Positions 1 through 5,948 are shown, counted from the first letter of the stretch. The stretch: 5,948 nucleotides of DNA from Planctomycetales bacterium (GCA_030631125.1 DAOVLS010000159.1:1-5948), one strand, 5' to 3'. Program-made: numbers and translations. Notes: generated by a model from the letters alone, not told the origin.

Positions 1-518
1 AAGCATCGATGACCGTCCCGCGGTTGTCAACGGCCGAACGCGCCTCGGCGACTGGGAGGGCGACACGATCGCCGGCAAGGGCCACAGCGGGTATGTCGTG
101 ACCAACGTCGACCGCACCAGCCGCTACACCGTTGCGCGGAAGGTGGAGCAGGCGACAGCGGCTTCGGTGACCGCAGCGCTGCACGATGCGATGCGCCGGT
201 TGCCGACATCGAAACGCAAGACGTTGACGACCGACAACGGAAAAGAGTTTGCCTGTCACAAAGAGTTGACGCGGTTGCTGGGACTGTCAGTGTACTTCGC
301 TCATCCGTATAGCTCGTGGGAGCGCGGCACGAATGAAAATACCAATGGCCTGCTGCGGCAGTACGTGCCCAAAGCAATGGACTTTTCACAGTTGACAGAT
401 TGGCATCTTGCGTCGTATGTTTGGCAACTGAACAACAGGCCACGAAAGTGCCTCAACTACCGGATGCCCGTAGAGGTGTTCCATGAACGACCCGTTGCAC
501 TTACGTTGTGAATTCGCC
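1..518 (+). mobile_element. IS30-family insertion sequence, right-hand part (left end outside window)
   Basis: The segment holds the catalytic half of an IS30-type transposase and what looks like the element's right end. In many IS30-family elements the terminal inverted repeat overlaps the last transposase codons, with a GTTGCACTT stretch followed by a TTGAATTCGCC-like end. Here GTTGCACTT (about 494-502) followed by GTGAATTCGCC (508-518) fits that pattern. The outer boundary near 518 is my inference, because the left repeat and the short target duplication lie outside the window and cannot be compared. The next gene (VanZ-like, minus strand) ends only about 34 bases further on and looks intact. 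Confidence 0.65.
2..511 (+). CDS. IS30-family DDE transposase, C-terminal part (5' truncated by window edge)
   Basis: This is the catalytic half of an IS30-family transposase, which cuts and joins the element's ends. The reading frame is open from the first full codon at base 2, so the real start lies upstream. 169 residues are visible out of the roughly 320-380 usual for the family. The signatures are clear: GDWEGDTIAGK near the left edge supplies the first acidic residue (Asp at 62-64), TDNGKEF the second Asp (233-235), and GTNENTNGLLRQYVPK the Glu (335-337). The spacing between the last two, 33 residues, is the DD(33)E arrangement typical of IS30. The C-terminus (NNRPRKCLNYRMPVEVF) is also typical. 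No frameshift or stop is seen, so the copy may be functional. A GTG at 98 is only an internal codon. Confidence 0.93.
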   Translation, partial: SIDDRPAVVNGRTRLGDWEGDTIAGKGHSGYVVTNVDRTSRYTVARKVEQATAASVTAALHDAMRRLPTSKRKTLTTDNGKEFACHKELTRLLGLSVYFAHPYSSWERGTNENTNGLLRQYVPKAMDFSQLTDWHLASYVWQLNNRPRKCLNYRMPVEVFHERPVALTL

Positions 519-532
519 TTGTCAAACACAAA

Positions 533-553
533 AATAGGTTAGCGTCCCCTATT
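533..553. repeat. Small palindrome between the IS end and the VanZ-like gene; possible leftward terminator or REP-like unit
   Basis: AATAGG (533-538) pairs perfectly with CCTATT (548-553) across a 9-base loop. Read on the minus strand, the hairpin begins inside the TAA stop of the VanZ-like gene and is followed by TTTGTGTTTG, so it could act as a weak intrinsic terminator for that gene. The AATAGGGGACG...CCTATTTTT form also resembles short palindromes often found near REP-associated Y1 transposases (RAYT) in environmental bacteria; that resemblance is from memory. The stem is short and AT-rich, so terminator strength is doubtful. Confidence 0.4.
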
Positions 554-2090
554 AAAAATATCCTTCATAGGATACCTTGGGCCTGACGGAGATGAATTGT
601 TCGACTCGACGGGCGGTGTGGATGAGCGCGAAGACTCCCAGCGCCGCGGCTGCACCGGCGATGTCCCAGGCAACGTCGGAAAGTTGCGGGCTGCGGGTGG
701 AAAGATACATTTGCGCCAATTCGCCCATCGCTGCGACGGCAGCGCCGGCGGTGGTGCAGAGTATCGCCCGCCCCCATGATCGGCAGCGGCTTTGCCATAA
801 TATCACAGCCGTCAGCAAAAACGCGCCGAGCAGGTGCATCACCGCATCGCTGCCTCCCTTCAGCAGCGGTCGAACCCATGCAGACCGGCCGACCCTGCTT
901 TCCAGCCCGAGCACGACCATCGCCGCCAGGAAAGCGGCCATCACGACCCACCCGCGGTACCTTCGGACCGGATGGGCCATCACGTGCGGCATAAGTCCCC
1001 AGGTAACTGCGGCTACGACGGTTACGACCGGCGCGCCCAGGCCGCCGGAGGCCAACAATCCGCACCCGCTGAGGACTACGACGACCGACCAGACCGCACA
1101 TCTTGCCTGATCGCCCGCCGCGGCATTGCGAGAGACATACAGGCTCCACACCAAGGCCGACAACATCCCGCAGACGACCGCGGCAAGTCCGACCCAACCG
1201 GCTGAAATCGCCAGAAGCCCCATCCCAGACATACCGGCGGGAGGCAAAGAGGCGTCCAGCCCGCCTGCGCCGAAAAAGGTCGTTTCGGAAATCCATTTGC
1301 ACCCGGACAGGTTCAGTTGACTTATAGCGACGATCCCGCCGATGCCGAGCACGGCCCCGGCCAGCAGAAGCCTGACGCGATGACGCCGAAGGAACACACC
1401 CGCCAGCAGCAATGTCCCGCTAACGGCGCACGTTGCGAAAATCGCAGCAGCGGCGGCCCGATGGTGCGAAACAATCAGCAGCGACACAAGCAGCGCCGCA
1501 AGAGTTACACGCATCACTGTTTCAGTCCTGTTTGTCCTGCCGGGAAGGCAGCATGGCGTCAACAGAACGCCCGCTCCCGCCAGACCGCTCAATGCCACAG
1601 CCTCAATAGCGGGGCCGGGAGACTGGCTGGACAATTTCAGTATCGCACCGACAGCCACTATTAATCCGATCGCCGTCAGAAGCCACCGCATCTGCCGAAC
1701 TCGCGACAGGACATCCTGCACCAGCAGCACCAGCAGGCCCAGCGTCATCATCCGTATCATCAACCCGCTGTCGTTTTCAGCCAGGAGATTAACACGTCCG
1801 TTTTCGGGATCGACCTTTCCGCCGGCAAGAATGTGCGCCAGCAGGATGATTATCGGAACGGCCAGGAACGGCTGGAGAACGTGCCCGGGGATGCCGGCTT
1901 CGCTCTCGGCGCCGCGCCAGTACAACCAGCAGACCCACAACCCCATCCCGCAAAGTATCAGCACAATCCACCCACCGGCCGAAGCGCCCATCACCCCTGC
2001 GCCGGCGACGACCGTCAGCGCGATCATCCCGGCAAGGACGATATGCCACAACCCATGCGCGGTATGCTTACCGACCGAAAGCGGCGACAA
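552..2090 (-). CDS. Polytopic membrane protein with C-terminal VanZ-like domain
   Basis: A 512-residue inner-membrane protein with an estimated 14-16 hydrophobic helices spread over its whole length. The C-terminal part (about 385-492) fits the VanZ-like family: Asp415 and His419 in SDAVMHLLGAFLL, Glu457 and Gln460 in MGELAQMYLSTRSPQLSD, then Arg466, Asp472 and a small-residue helix. VanZ itself gives low-level teicoplanin resistance, but most VanZ-like proteins have no known role and many sit in envelope or exopolysaccharide loci. The first 380 residues are not part of VanZ. SHHRAAAAAIFA (208-219) and FFGAGG followed by a GWVGLAA helix (272-304) faintly recall O-antigen polymerase/ligase proteins, but the usual conserved loop residues are not evident, so I do not assign that activity. 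The start is TTG at 2088-2090, chosen for its strong ribosome binding site. The gene is divergent from the TIGR03790 gene. Far longer than a simple VanZ protein (about 120-200 residues). Confidence 0.82.
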   Translation of the reverse strand: MSPLSVGKHTAHGLWHIVLAGMIALTVVAGAGVMGASAGGWIVLILCGMGLWVCWLYWRGAESEAGIPGHVLQPFLAVPIIILLAHILAGGKVDPENGRVNLLAENDSGLMIRMMTLGLLVLLVQDVLSRVRQMRWLLTAIGLIVAVGAILKLSSQSPGPAIEAVALSGLAGAGVLLTPCCLPGRTNRTETVMRVTLAALLVSLLIVSHHRAAAAAIFATCAVSGTLLLAGVFLRRHRVRLLLAGAVLGIGGIVAISQLNLSGCKWISETTFFGAGGLDASLPPAGMSGMGLLAISAGWVGLAAVVCGMLSALVWSLYVSRNAAAGDQARCAVWSVVVVLSGCGLLASGGLGAPVVTVVAAVTWGLMPHVMAHPVRRYRGWVVMAAFLAAMVVLGLESRVGRSAWVRPLLKGGSDAVMHLLGAFLLTAVILWQSRCRSWGRAILCTTAGAAVAAMGELAQMYLSTRSPQLSDVAWDIAGAAAALGVFALIHTARRVEQFISVRPKVSYEGYF

Positions 2091-2098
2091 CGAAAAAT

Positions 2099-2104
2099 CT
2101 CCTT
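2099..2104 (-). promoter_or_regulatory. Strong Shine-Dalgarno site fixing a TTG start
   Basis: The minus strand reads AAGGAG here, followed by an 8-base spacer and TTG at 2090-2088. No competing ATG or GTG nearby has such a site, so the membrane-protein gene very probably begins at this rare TTG codon. The first residues (SPLSVGKHTAHGLWH) then lead straight into a first membrane helix. Confidence 0.75.
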
Positions 2105-2149
2105 ACTCCCAAACCGTTGATTCTGGTATGCTTATACAAATGCAAGGCT

Positions 2150-2253
2150 GGGTGGCACGGTCAAGCGCAGCGAAGCGGAGCTTGGCCGTGGAATGTTCAG
2201 TCATGCATACCACGGCCAACCTTCCGCTGCGCTCCAGATTGACCGTGCCGCCC
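2150..2253. repeat. Double-hairpin inverted repeat (REP/BIME- or MITE-like) in the divergent spacer
   Basis: Two arms face each other. The outer ends GGGTGGCACGGTCAA (2150-2164) and TTGACCGTGCCGCCC (2239-2253) match at 14 of 15 positions. The middle AGCGCAGCG (2164-2172) and CGCTGCGCT (2225-2233) match perfectly, as do the inner TTGGCCGTGG (2182-2191) and CCACGGCCAA (2210-2219). Each arm is also a hairpin: CACGGTCAAG (2156-2165) with CTTGGCCGTG (2181-2190), one T-G pair, and CACGGCCAA (2211-2219) with TTGACCGTG (2239-2247), one mismatch. Two inverted palindromic units around a short unpaired linker is the layout of a BIME, an extragenic palindrome pair usually spread by a RAYT transposase; a small non-autonomous transposon is the alternative. 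No coding capacity. It may insulate the two divergent transcription units. Confidence 0.8.
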
Positions 2254-2255
2254 AT

Positions 2256-2271
2256 ACGATTTACTTATCGT
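2256..2271. promoter_or_regulatory. Small inverted repeat upstream of the TIGR03790 gene; possible operator
   Basis: ACGAT (2256-2260) and ATCGT (2267-2271) form a perfect 5-base inverted repeat with a 6-base AT-rich spacer, ending 21 bases before the ATG. The place suits a regulator site or part of a promoter, but an arm this short can arise by chance. No convincing -35/-10 pair was found in 2091-2292 on either strand. Confidence 0.2.
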
Positions 2272-2292
2272 CCACAAACGGTGGCGAGTGAA

Positions 2293-3993
2293 ATGACAAA
2301 ACATTGGCTTTTTCTATCTTGTCTTACCGTAGCGAGCCTCCTGTCGCCGGCGTCTGCAAAGGCTCTGAGGCCGCAGGAAGTCGTGGTAGTCGTCAACGCC
2401 AACGCCAGAGGTTCGGAAAAACTGGGCAAATACTACTGCCTGGCCCGGAACATTCTTCCGTCGCGAATGGTCGTACTCCGCACCACAGCCGGCGCGATCG
2501 TCTCACGCAAGGAATACAACGACAACATCCGCGACCCGCTGCGGGAGTTCCTCACACGCAACAAACTCAAAGGAAAGATCAAGTGTATCGTGCTGATGTG
2601 GGGCGTACCGGTCCGCGTCCTCGGAACAAAAATGACCAAAGAGCAACAAGAACTCATCTCCACATATAAATCCACCCGGACACGGCTCCACGGACGCCTG
2701 ACTGTCAACGCCGAATTAGTCGGGACCATCGGAAGGGATTTTCCGGTTCAGCGCACAAAGACACTTCGCCCGGTCGGAGCCTTGTTCGCTCCGGGCGCCG
2801 CCAAGAGACTCGACAAGCCGCCAACCTTCTCGAAACTCAAGCGAACCTTCGACGCCGAACTAAAGGAAAAACAGACCGAAGCGCAAAAACTGACCGACAA
2901 GGCGAAACGCCGCATCGCCCTGCGACAAATTGCATCGCTTCGGCTGGATACATACGGGGCAAATCGCTGGCTGAAAAAACCGCCGGACGAATCAATCGTC
3001 AGCGGCGCAGAGAAGGACCAAATCAAACGGGAGATGACGGCGGACAGAGTCGAAATTGTCCGGCTGATAGGGCTTGAAGAAACACCGGCGACAGTCCACA
3101 AGCAGGTCGAACTGCTGATTCGGCTCAACGGCGTCAGCTTCGCTCATGCCTACTGCGACAAGAAACTCCATGCCCTTGAAATCGTCGGCGAGGACGCCTC
3201 GGTCGATAGCGAACTGTCGCTTCTCTGGGAGCAGGGCGACCGACCTCTGCGAGGCGCCAGGCCCAATCCGATGTTCTGGCGGCTGGTGCATGCCAAAACC
3301 CGCCCGGCAAACACGCCCGCCGAGATAATCATGACCGCACGCATCGACGGGCCTTCGATCGCCGAGGCGCTCCGGATTATCAAGGATTCAATCGAAACCG
3401 AAAAGGTCGGGCTGAAGGGTAAGTTTTACATCGACGCCGGCGGGAAATATCCGCCCTACGACGCGCACCTGAAGAAACTGGCGGGTATCGTAAAAAAACA
3501 CACTAAAATTCCGGTAGTACTGGACACGAATAAGGCGTTATTCGCTCGCGGCAAGTGTCCCGACGCAGCCCTTTACGTTGGCTGGTACAGCCTGCGGAAA
3601 TACATACCGGCGTTCAAGTGGTCTCGCGGCGCGGTCGCCTGGCACATCGCCAGTTATGAGGCCCATCATCTGCGAACGCCGTTGGCGAACGAATGGTGCG
3701 TAAAGATGCTGCAGAACGGCGTCGCCGCCACGCTCGGCGCCGTCAACGAACCGTACCTCCACGCCTTCCCCCTGCCGGAGGATTTCTTCAGACTGCTGCT
3801 GACGGGGAACTTTACCGTGGCGGAGTGTTACTGGCGGACGGTCCCGTCGGTAAGTTGGCGCCTGACATTAATCGCCGACCCGTTGTATAATCCTTTCAAG
3901 TTGTATCCGCATATTTCGATTTATTCTTTACCTCCCGCACTTACGGGACGATCTGTTAAAAGCGATGGAAAAACCACGGGAAAGCCGGATTGA
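2293..3993 (+). CDS. Exported TIGR03790-family protein (exosortase-associated, function unknown)
   Basis: 566 residues. The N-terminus is a signal peptide: MTKH, hydrophobic WLFLSCLTVASLLS, then PASAKA with likely cleavage near residues 22-24, so the protein should act outside the cytoplasm. Family landmarks follow in order: VVVVNANARGSEKLGKYYCLARNIP-like start (21-56, here ILP), CIVLMWGVPVRV (88-99), SVDSELSLLWEQ (293-304), TARIDGPSIAEAL (338-350), a glycine/Asp strand FYIDAGG (368-374), YVGWYS (418-423), GAVAWHIASYEAHHLR (436-451), NGVAATLGAVNEPYL (465-479) and ADPLYNPFKLYP near 518-529. Residues about 170-250 are a Lys/Glu-rich, possibly coiled-coil stretch. TIGR03790 has no established activity; it is known only from exosortase-carrying genomes. 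ATG 2293 is preferred (GGCGAG at 2283-2288, signal peptide directly after). In-frame upstream codons, including GTG 2281, would spoil the signal peptide or run antisense through the VanZ-like gene. About 37 residues after DPLYNPF look like a non-conserved tail overlapping the kinase start. Confidence 0.9.
   Translation: MTKHWLFLSCLTVASLLSPASAKALRPQEVVVVVNANARGSEKLGKYYCLARNILPSRMVVLRTTAGAIVSRKEYNDNIRDPLREFLTRNKLKGKIKCIVLMWGVPVRVLGTKMTKEQQELISTYKSTRTRLHGRLTVNAELVGTIGRDFPVQRTKTLRPVGALFAPGAAKRLDKPPTFSKLKRTFDAELKEKQTEAQKLTDKAKRRIALRQIASLRLDTYGANRWLKKPPDESIVSGAEKDQIKREMTADRVEIVRLIGLEETPATVHKQVELLIRLNGVSFAHAYCDKKLHALEIVGEDASVDSELSLLWEQGDRPLRGARPNPMFWRLVHAKTRPANTPAEIIMTARIDGPSIAEALRIIKDSIETEKVGLKGKFYIDAGGKYPPYDAHLKKLAGIVKKHTKIPVVLDTNKALFARGKCPDAALYVGWYSLRKYIPAFKWSRGAVAWHIASYEAHHLRTPLANEWCVKMLQNGVAATLGAVNEPYLHAFPLPEDFFRLLLTGNFTVAECYWRTVPSVSWRLTLIADPLYNPFKLYPHISIYSLPPALTGRSVKSDGKTTGKPD
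3933..3948 (+). promoter_or_regulatory. Small hairpin just before the kinase start
   Basis: TCCCG (3933-3937) pairs with CGGGA (3944-3948) around a CACTTA loop, 16 bases before the kinase ATG and inside the last codons of the TIGR03790 gene. No T-run follows, so it is not a terminator. It could tune kinase translation, with ribosomes from the upstream gene melting it. The stem is short and may be coincidental. Confidence 0.25.
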
Positions 3994-5047
3994 ACTGTTC
4001 GTACCGGGCCGAGTGTGTCTGCTGGGCGAGCACGCCGACTGGGCTGGCCAGTATGGGCGGCACACGGGGTACTGCCTGGTCATCGGGACAGACCAGGGCA
4101 TCGGCGCCACGGCGACGGTAGCCGATGAACTGATCGTCGAGACCCCCCTTCCGACACCGGATGGTCGTCTCTCAGGGCGGCACCGGCGGATCCGATGCCG
4201 GCTTGACCCGGCGGACCTTCTTTCCGCCGCCACCGACAGCAGCGAATTTTTCCGCCACTGCGCGGGCGTCGCCCACGAGGTCATCAAACGCCACGACGTC
4301 GGCGGGATCGAACTGAACATCAACAAGATGGACCTGCCTCTGAAAAAGGGCGTTTCTTCATCGGCGGCTGTGTGCATCACCGTCGCCAGGGCGTTCGACG
4401 CCGTCTATGGGCTGAACCTCTTCCCGCACGAACTGATGGACCTTGCCTATCGCGGCGAGAGGCTGACCGGAAGCCAGTGCGGAAGGATGGACCAGGCGTG
4501 CATCTTCGGCAAGACGCCGGTGCTGTTGAGCTTCACAGGCCCGGACGACGTGCGCATCGAGCCGATTTTCCCCGAAGGGCAAATCGACATGTTCTTCGTC
4601 GATCTTGCCGGCAACAAGGATACCGTTAAGATTCTCGCCGACCTCCAGGGCGCTTACGCCGACAACGCCGATCTCCGCGACGCGCTGGGCGCCGATAATG
4701 AAACCTTCGTCCGCCGGGGCTGCGGCGCGCTGGTCCGCGGAGACGCCGCCGAACTGGGCGAAGTAATGACCGCCGCACAGGAAAACTTCGACGCAAAGAT
4801 AGCGCCGGCGTGCCCCGAACAACTCGCCAGCCCCCTGCTGCACGAGGTCCTGTCAATGAAAGAAATCACCGAGCACATCCACGGCGGCAAGGGCGTCGGA
4901 AGCCAGGGCGACGGTACAGCGCAATTAGTCGCCAAAAGCCGGGGCGACCGGGATGAGGCAATGAAAAAAATCACGGCCGGATTCCCCGACATGCGATGCT
5001 TCGGCTTGACGATTACTCCAACACGACCCGCACAAAACGGCGGTTAG
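3965..5047 (+). CDS. GHMP-superfamily sugar kinase (galactokinase-like)
   Basis: A cytoplasmic ATP-dependent kinase of 360 residues that should phosphorylate a sugar, probably at the anomeric carbon. The three GHMP motifs are present. PGRVCLLGEHADWAG (14-28) matches the galactokinase signature GRVNLIGEHTDY. DLPLKKGVSSSAA (123-135) is the ATP-binding loop. GGKGVGSQGDGTAQLV (307-322) takes the place of the third, glycine-rich motif. Asp176 in QCGRMDQ (171-177) aligns with the catalytic base in the GMMDQ motif of galactokinases. The protein is shorter than typical galactokinases (about 390) and its motifs depart from them: W for Y in the first, KKG in the second, SQGDG in the third. Another sugar (glucuronate, arabinose, fucose or an amino sugar) is therefore possible. 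The ATG overlaps the TIGR03790 gene by 29 bases and has no clear Shine-Dalgarno site, which suggests translational coupling. Confidence 0.87.
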   Translation: MEKPRESRIELFVPGRVCLLGEHADWAGQYGRHTGYCLVIGTDQGIGATATVADELIVETPLPTPDGRLSGRHRRIRCRLDPADLLSAATDSSEFFRHCAGVAHEVIKRHDVGGIELNINKMDLPLKKGVSSSAAVCITVARAFDAVYGLNLFPHELMDLAYRGERLTGSQCGRMDQACIFGKTPVLLSFTGPDDVRIEPIFPEGQIDMFFVDLAGNKDTVKILADLQGAYADNADLRDALGADNETFVRRGCGALVRGDAAELGEVMTAAQENFDAKIAPACPEQLASPLLHEVLSMKEITEHIHGGKGVGSQGDGTAQLVAKSRGDRDEAMKKITAGFPDMRCFGLTITPTRPAQNGG

Positions 5048-5099
5048 CCAACGGGATGACCAGCAGGACAGCGCGAATCAATGAGAAAAAGTAAAGAAT

Positions 5100-5116
5100 G
5101 ACTCTCTCGAAGAGTC
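5100..5116. other. Perfect 6-bp hairpin in the kinase-aminotransferase spacer
   Basis: GACTCT (5100-5105) pairs with AGAGTC (5111-5116) around CTCGA. It is the only structure I can see in the 100-base spacer 5048-5147. No T-run follows on the plus strand, so it is a poor terminator; an A-rich stretch (5085-5098) precedes it. It could be an mRNA-stability or attenuation element, or chance. Confidence 0.3.
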
Positions 5117-5147
5117 CTATTGACTACGAAGCACGAACAGAGAAACC

Positions 5148-5948
5148 ATGAAAGCACAAGTCAACGGCAAGTTTGTGGATTGTAAGGATGCGAAGGTCTC
5201 CATCCTCTCGCATAGTTTCAGCAGAGGCTCGGCAATTTTCGATGTGGTGTCGATCTCGCCGACCGCAAAAGGCGGGGCATTCTTTCGCCTCAAAGAGCAC
5301 ATAGCCAGGATGTTCGACAGCGCCGAACTCCTCTTCATGGACATGCCCATGTCTCCGGAAAAGGTGATGGAGGCCGTCGTCGCCACCGCCGCCGAGAACG
5401 ACGTCTCGTTCGGCATGGCGAAGTTCTTCGCCTACTATCCCGTGGAGGAGTTCCTCGTCCTGCCGGCAGACCCGAAGGTGGAAATGGCGATCTTCTGCTT
5501 CGATTTCGATCGCGAGAGCATAACGATTGATGACCTTGTCAAGCCTGTAACTGCGGGAATTTCCACGATTATGAAGCTCGATCCCAGGACAATACCGATC
5601 CGCGCGAAAGTCGCAGCAAACTACGTCAACGGGGCGCTCGCCCTCATGGAGGCGAAGAAAAAAGGCTGCGACCAGGTGATACTTCTGGACACTTCAGGTT
5701 TCGTGGCCGAAGGCCCGATAGCAAACATTTTCTTCGTCGAAGGCGGAAAAATTCTCACTCCCACGCTCAGGAACACGCTTGGGGGCATCACCAGGGACAG
5801 CGTTATCTGCGTTGCCGAAAACCTTGGCTACGAGGTGGAGGAAACAGACATCAGGCCGGAAAGGATCGCTGATTTCGACGAGGCGTTCTACACTGCATGC
5901 ATCTGGCAAGTCAAACCGATAACCTCGATTGACTCAAAGCCCATAGGC
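5148..5948 (+). CDS. Class IV PLP-dependent aminotransferase, branched-chain type likely (3' end outside window)
   Basis: 267 codons are visible and the frame is still open at the right edge; the family is usually 280-310 residues, so only the extreme C-terminus is missing. It is a fold-type IV PLP enzyme. Family landmarks are FFRLKEHIARMFDSAELL (45-62), IRAKVAANYVNGALALMEA (141-159) with Lys144 as the PLP Schiff-base lysine, LLDTSGFVAEGPIANIFFV (169-187) with Glu178 contacting the PLP pyridine nitrogen, TPTLRNTLGGITRDSVI (194-210) and DEAFYTACIWQVKPI (234-248). These resemble branched-chain aminotransferase (IlvE) most, transferring amino groups between Leu/Ile/Val and 2-oxoglutarate. D-amino-acid aminotransferase and aminodeoxychorismate lyase share the fold and cannot be excluded. 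An in-frame stop at 5121-5123 leaves ATG 5148 as the natural start; the ribosome site is weak (AGAG at 5139-5142). It may be cotranscribed with the kinase. Confidence 0.92.
   Translation, partial: MKAQVNGKFVDCKDAKVSILSHSFSRGSAIFDVVSISPTAKGGAFFRLKEHIARMFDSAELLFMDMPMSPEKVMEAVVATAAENDVSFGMAKFFAYYPVEEFLVLPADPKVEMAIFCFDFDRESITIDDLVKPVTAGISTIMKLDPRTIPIRAKVAANYVNGALALMEAKKKGCDQVILLDTSGFVAEGPIANIFFVEGGKILTPTLRNTLGGITRDSVICVAENLGYEVEETDIRPERIADFDEAFYTACIWQVKPITSIDSKPIG

Noticed and set aside
565..1302. 245-codon minus-strand frame inside the VanZ-like gene
   Set aside because: Arg/Gly-rich composition typical of a shifted frame in GC-rich DNA; the overlapping 512-residue frame has coherent membrane helices and VanZ motifs.
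577..1664. Several plus-strand open frames antisense to the VanZ-like gene
   Set aside because: Low-complexity Arg/Pro/Ala/Ser translations with no recognisable domain and no ribosome sites; products of GC-rich antisense frames.
2105..2149. TATAAG on the minus strand (2136-2131) as a -10 box for the VanZ-like gene
   Set aside because: No acceptable -35 at the right distance (sequence there is CGTGCC inside the hairpin element), so the promoter is not supported; lineage-specific promoter rules are also unknown.
1831..2292. In-frame 5' extension of the TIGR03790 reading frame back to an ATG at 1831
   Set aside because: It would run antisense through 260 bases of the VanZ-like gene and across the double hairpin, has no family similarity, and would bury the clear signal peptide that begins at 2293.
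2293..2352. Lipoprotein signal at Cys10 of the TIGR03790 protein
   Set aside because: The residues before the Cys (F-L-S) do not fit a lipobox, the Cys lies in the middle of the hydrophobic core, and an AxA-type cleavage site follows.
3928..4992. Minus-strand open frames across the kinase gene
   Set aside because: The plus-strand frame carries all GHMP kinase motifs; the antisense translations show no domain.
5085..5116. Intrinsic terminator after the kinase gene
   Set aside because: The hairpin at 5100-5116 lacks a following T-run on the plus strand; the A-rich side would only suit a leftward transcript, and no leftward gene is present there.
1..5948. CRISPR array, tRNA, rRNA or defence system
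   Set aside because: No regularly spaced direct repeats, no tRNA-like cloverleaf arms and no nuclease, helicase or toxin-antitoxin genes were seen.

Overview
The window looks like a piece of a GC-rich Gram-negative-type bacterial chromosome, most plausibly a planctomycete or a relative (PVC group) or another exosortase-bearing lineage. The lineage is inferred, not shown. It rests mainly on a protein matching the TIGR03790 family, which is sporadic across Planctomycetes, Verrucomicrobia, Acidobacteria, Cyanobacteria and some Proteobacteria and is reported only from genomes carrying exosortase (PEP-CTERM sorting).

Layout. Bases 1-518 are the 3' part of an IS30-family insertion sequence; its transposase is cut by the left window edge. 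A short AT-capped palindrome (533-553) sits between the element and the end of a leftward gene (552-2090, minus). That gene encodes a very hydrophobic 512-residue membrane protein with a VanZ-like C-terminal domain. A spacer of about 200 bases (2091-2292) separates it from the rightward genes. Half of the spacer is a 104-base inverted repeat made of two hairpins (2150-2253) that resembles a REP/BIME element.

Rightward from 2293 come a secreted TIGR03790-family protein (2293-3993), a GHMP-superfamily sugar kinase that starts inside the previous gene (3965-5047, 29-base overlap), and, after 100 bases, a class IV PLP aminotransferase that runs off the right edge (5148-5948).

How they may work together. 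The TIGR03790 and kinase genes overlap and are almost certainly one transcript; the aminotransferase may be on it too. The kinase should make a sugar phosphate. The VanZ-like protein, whose N-terminal half vaguely resembles O-antigen polymerases/ligases, and the TIGR03790 protein both point to the cell envelope. A link between sugar activation, surface polysaccharide and exosortase-type surface proteins is reasonable but inferred. No exosortase, PEP-CTERM protein, glycosyltransferase, tRNA, rRNA or CRISPR array is visible here.
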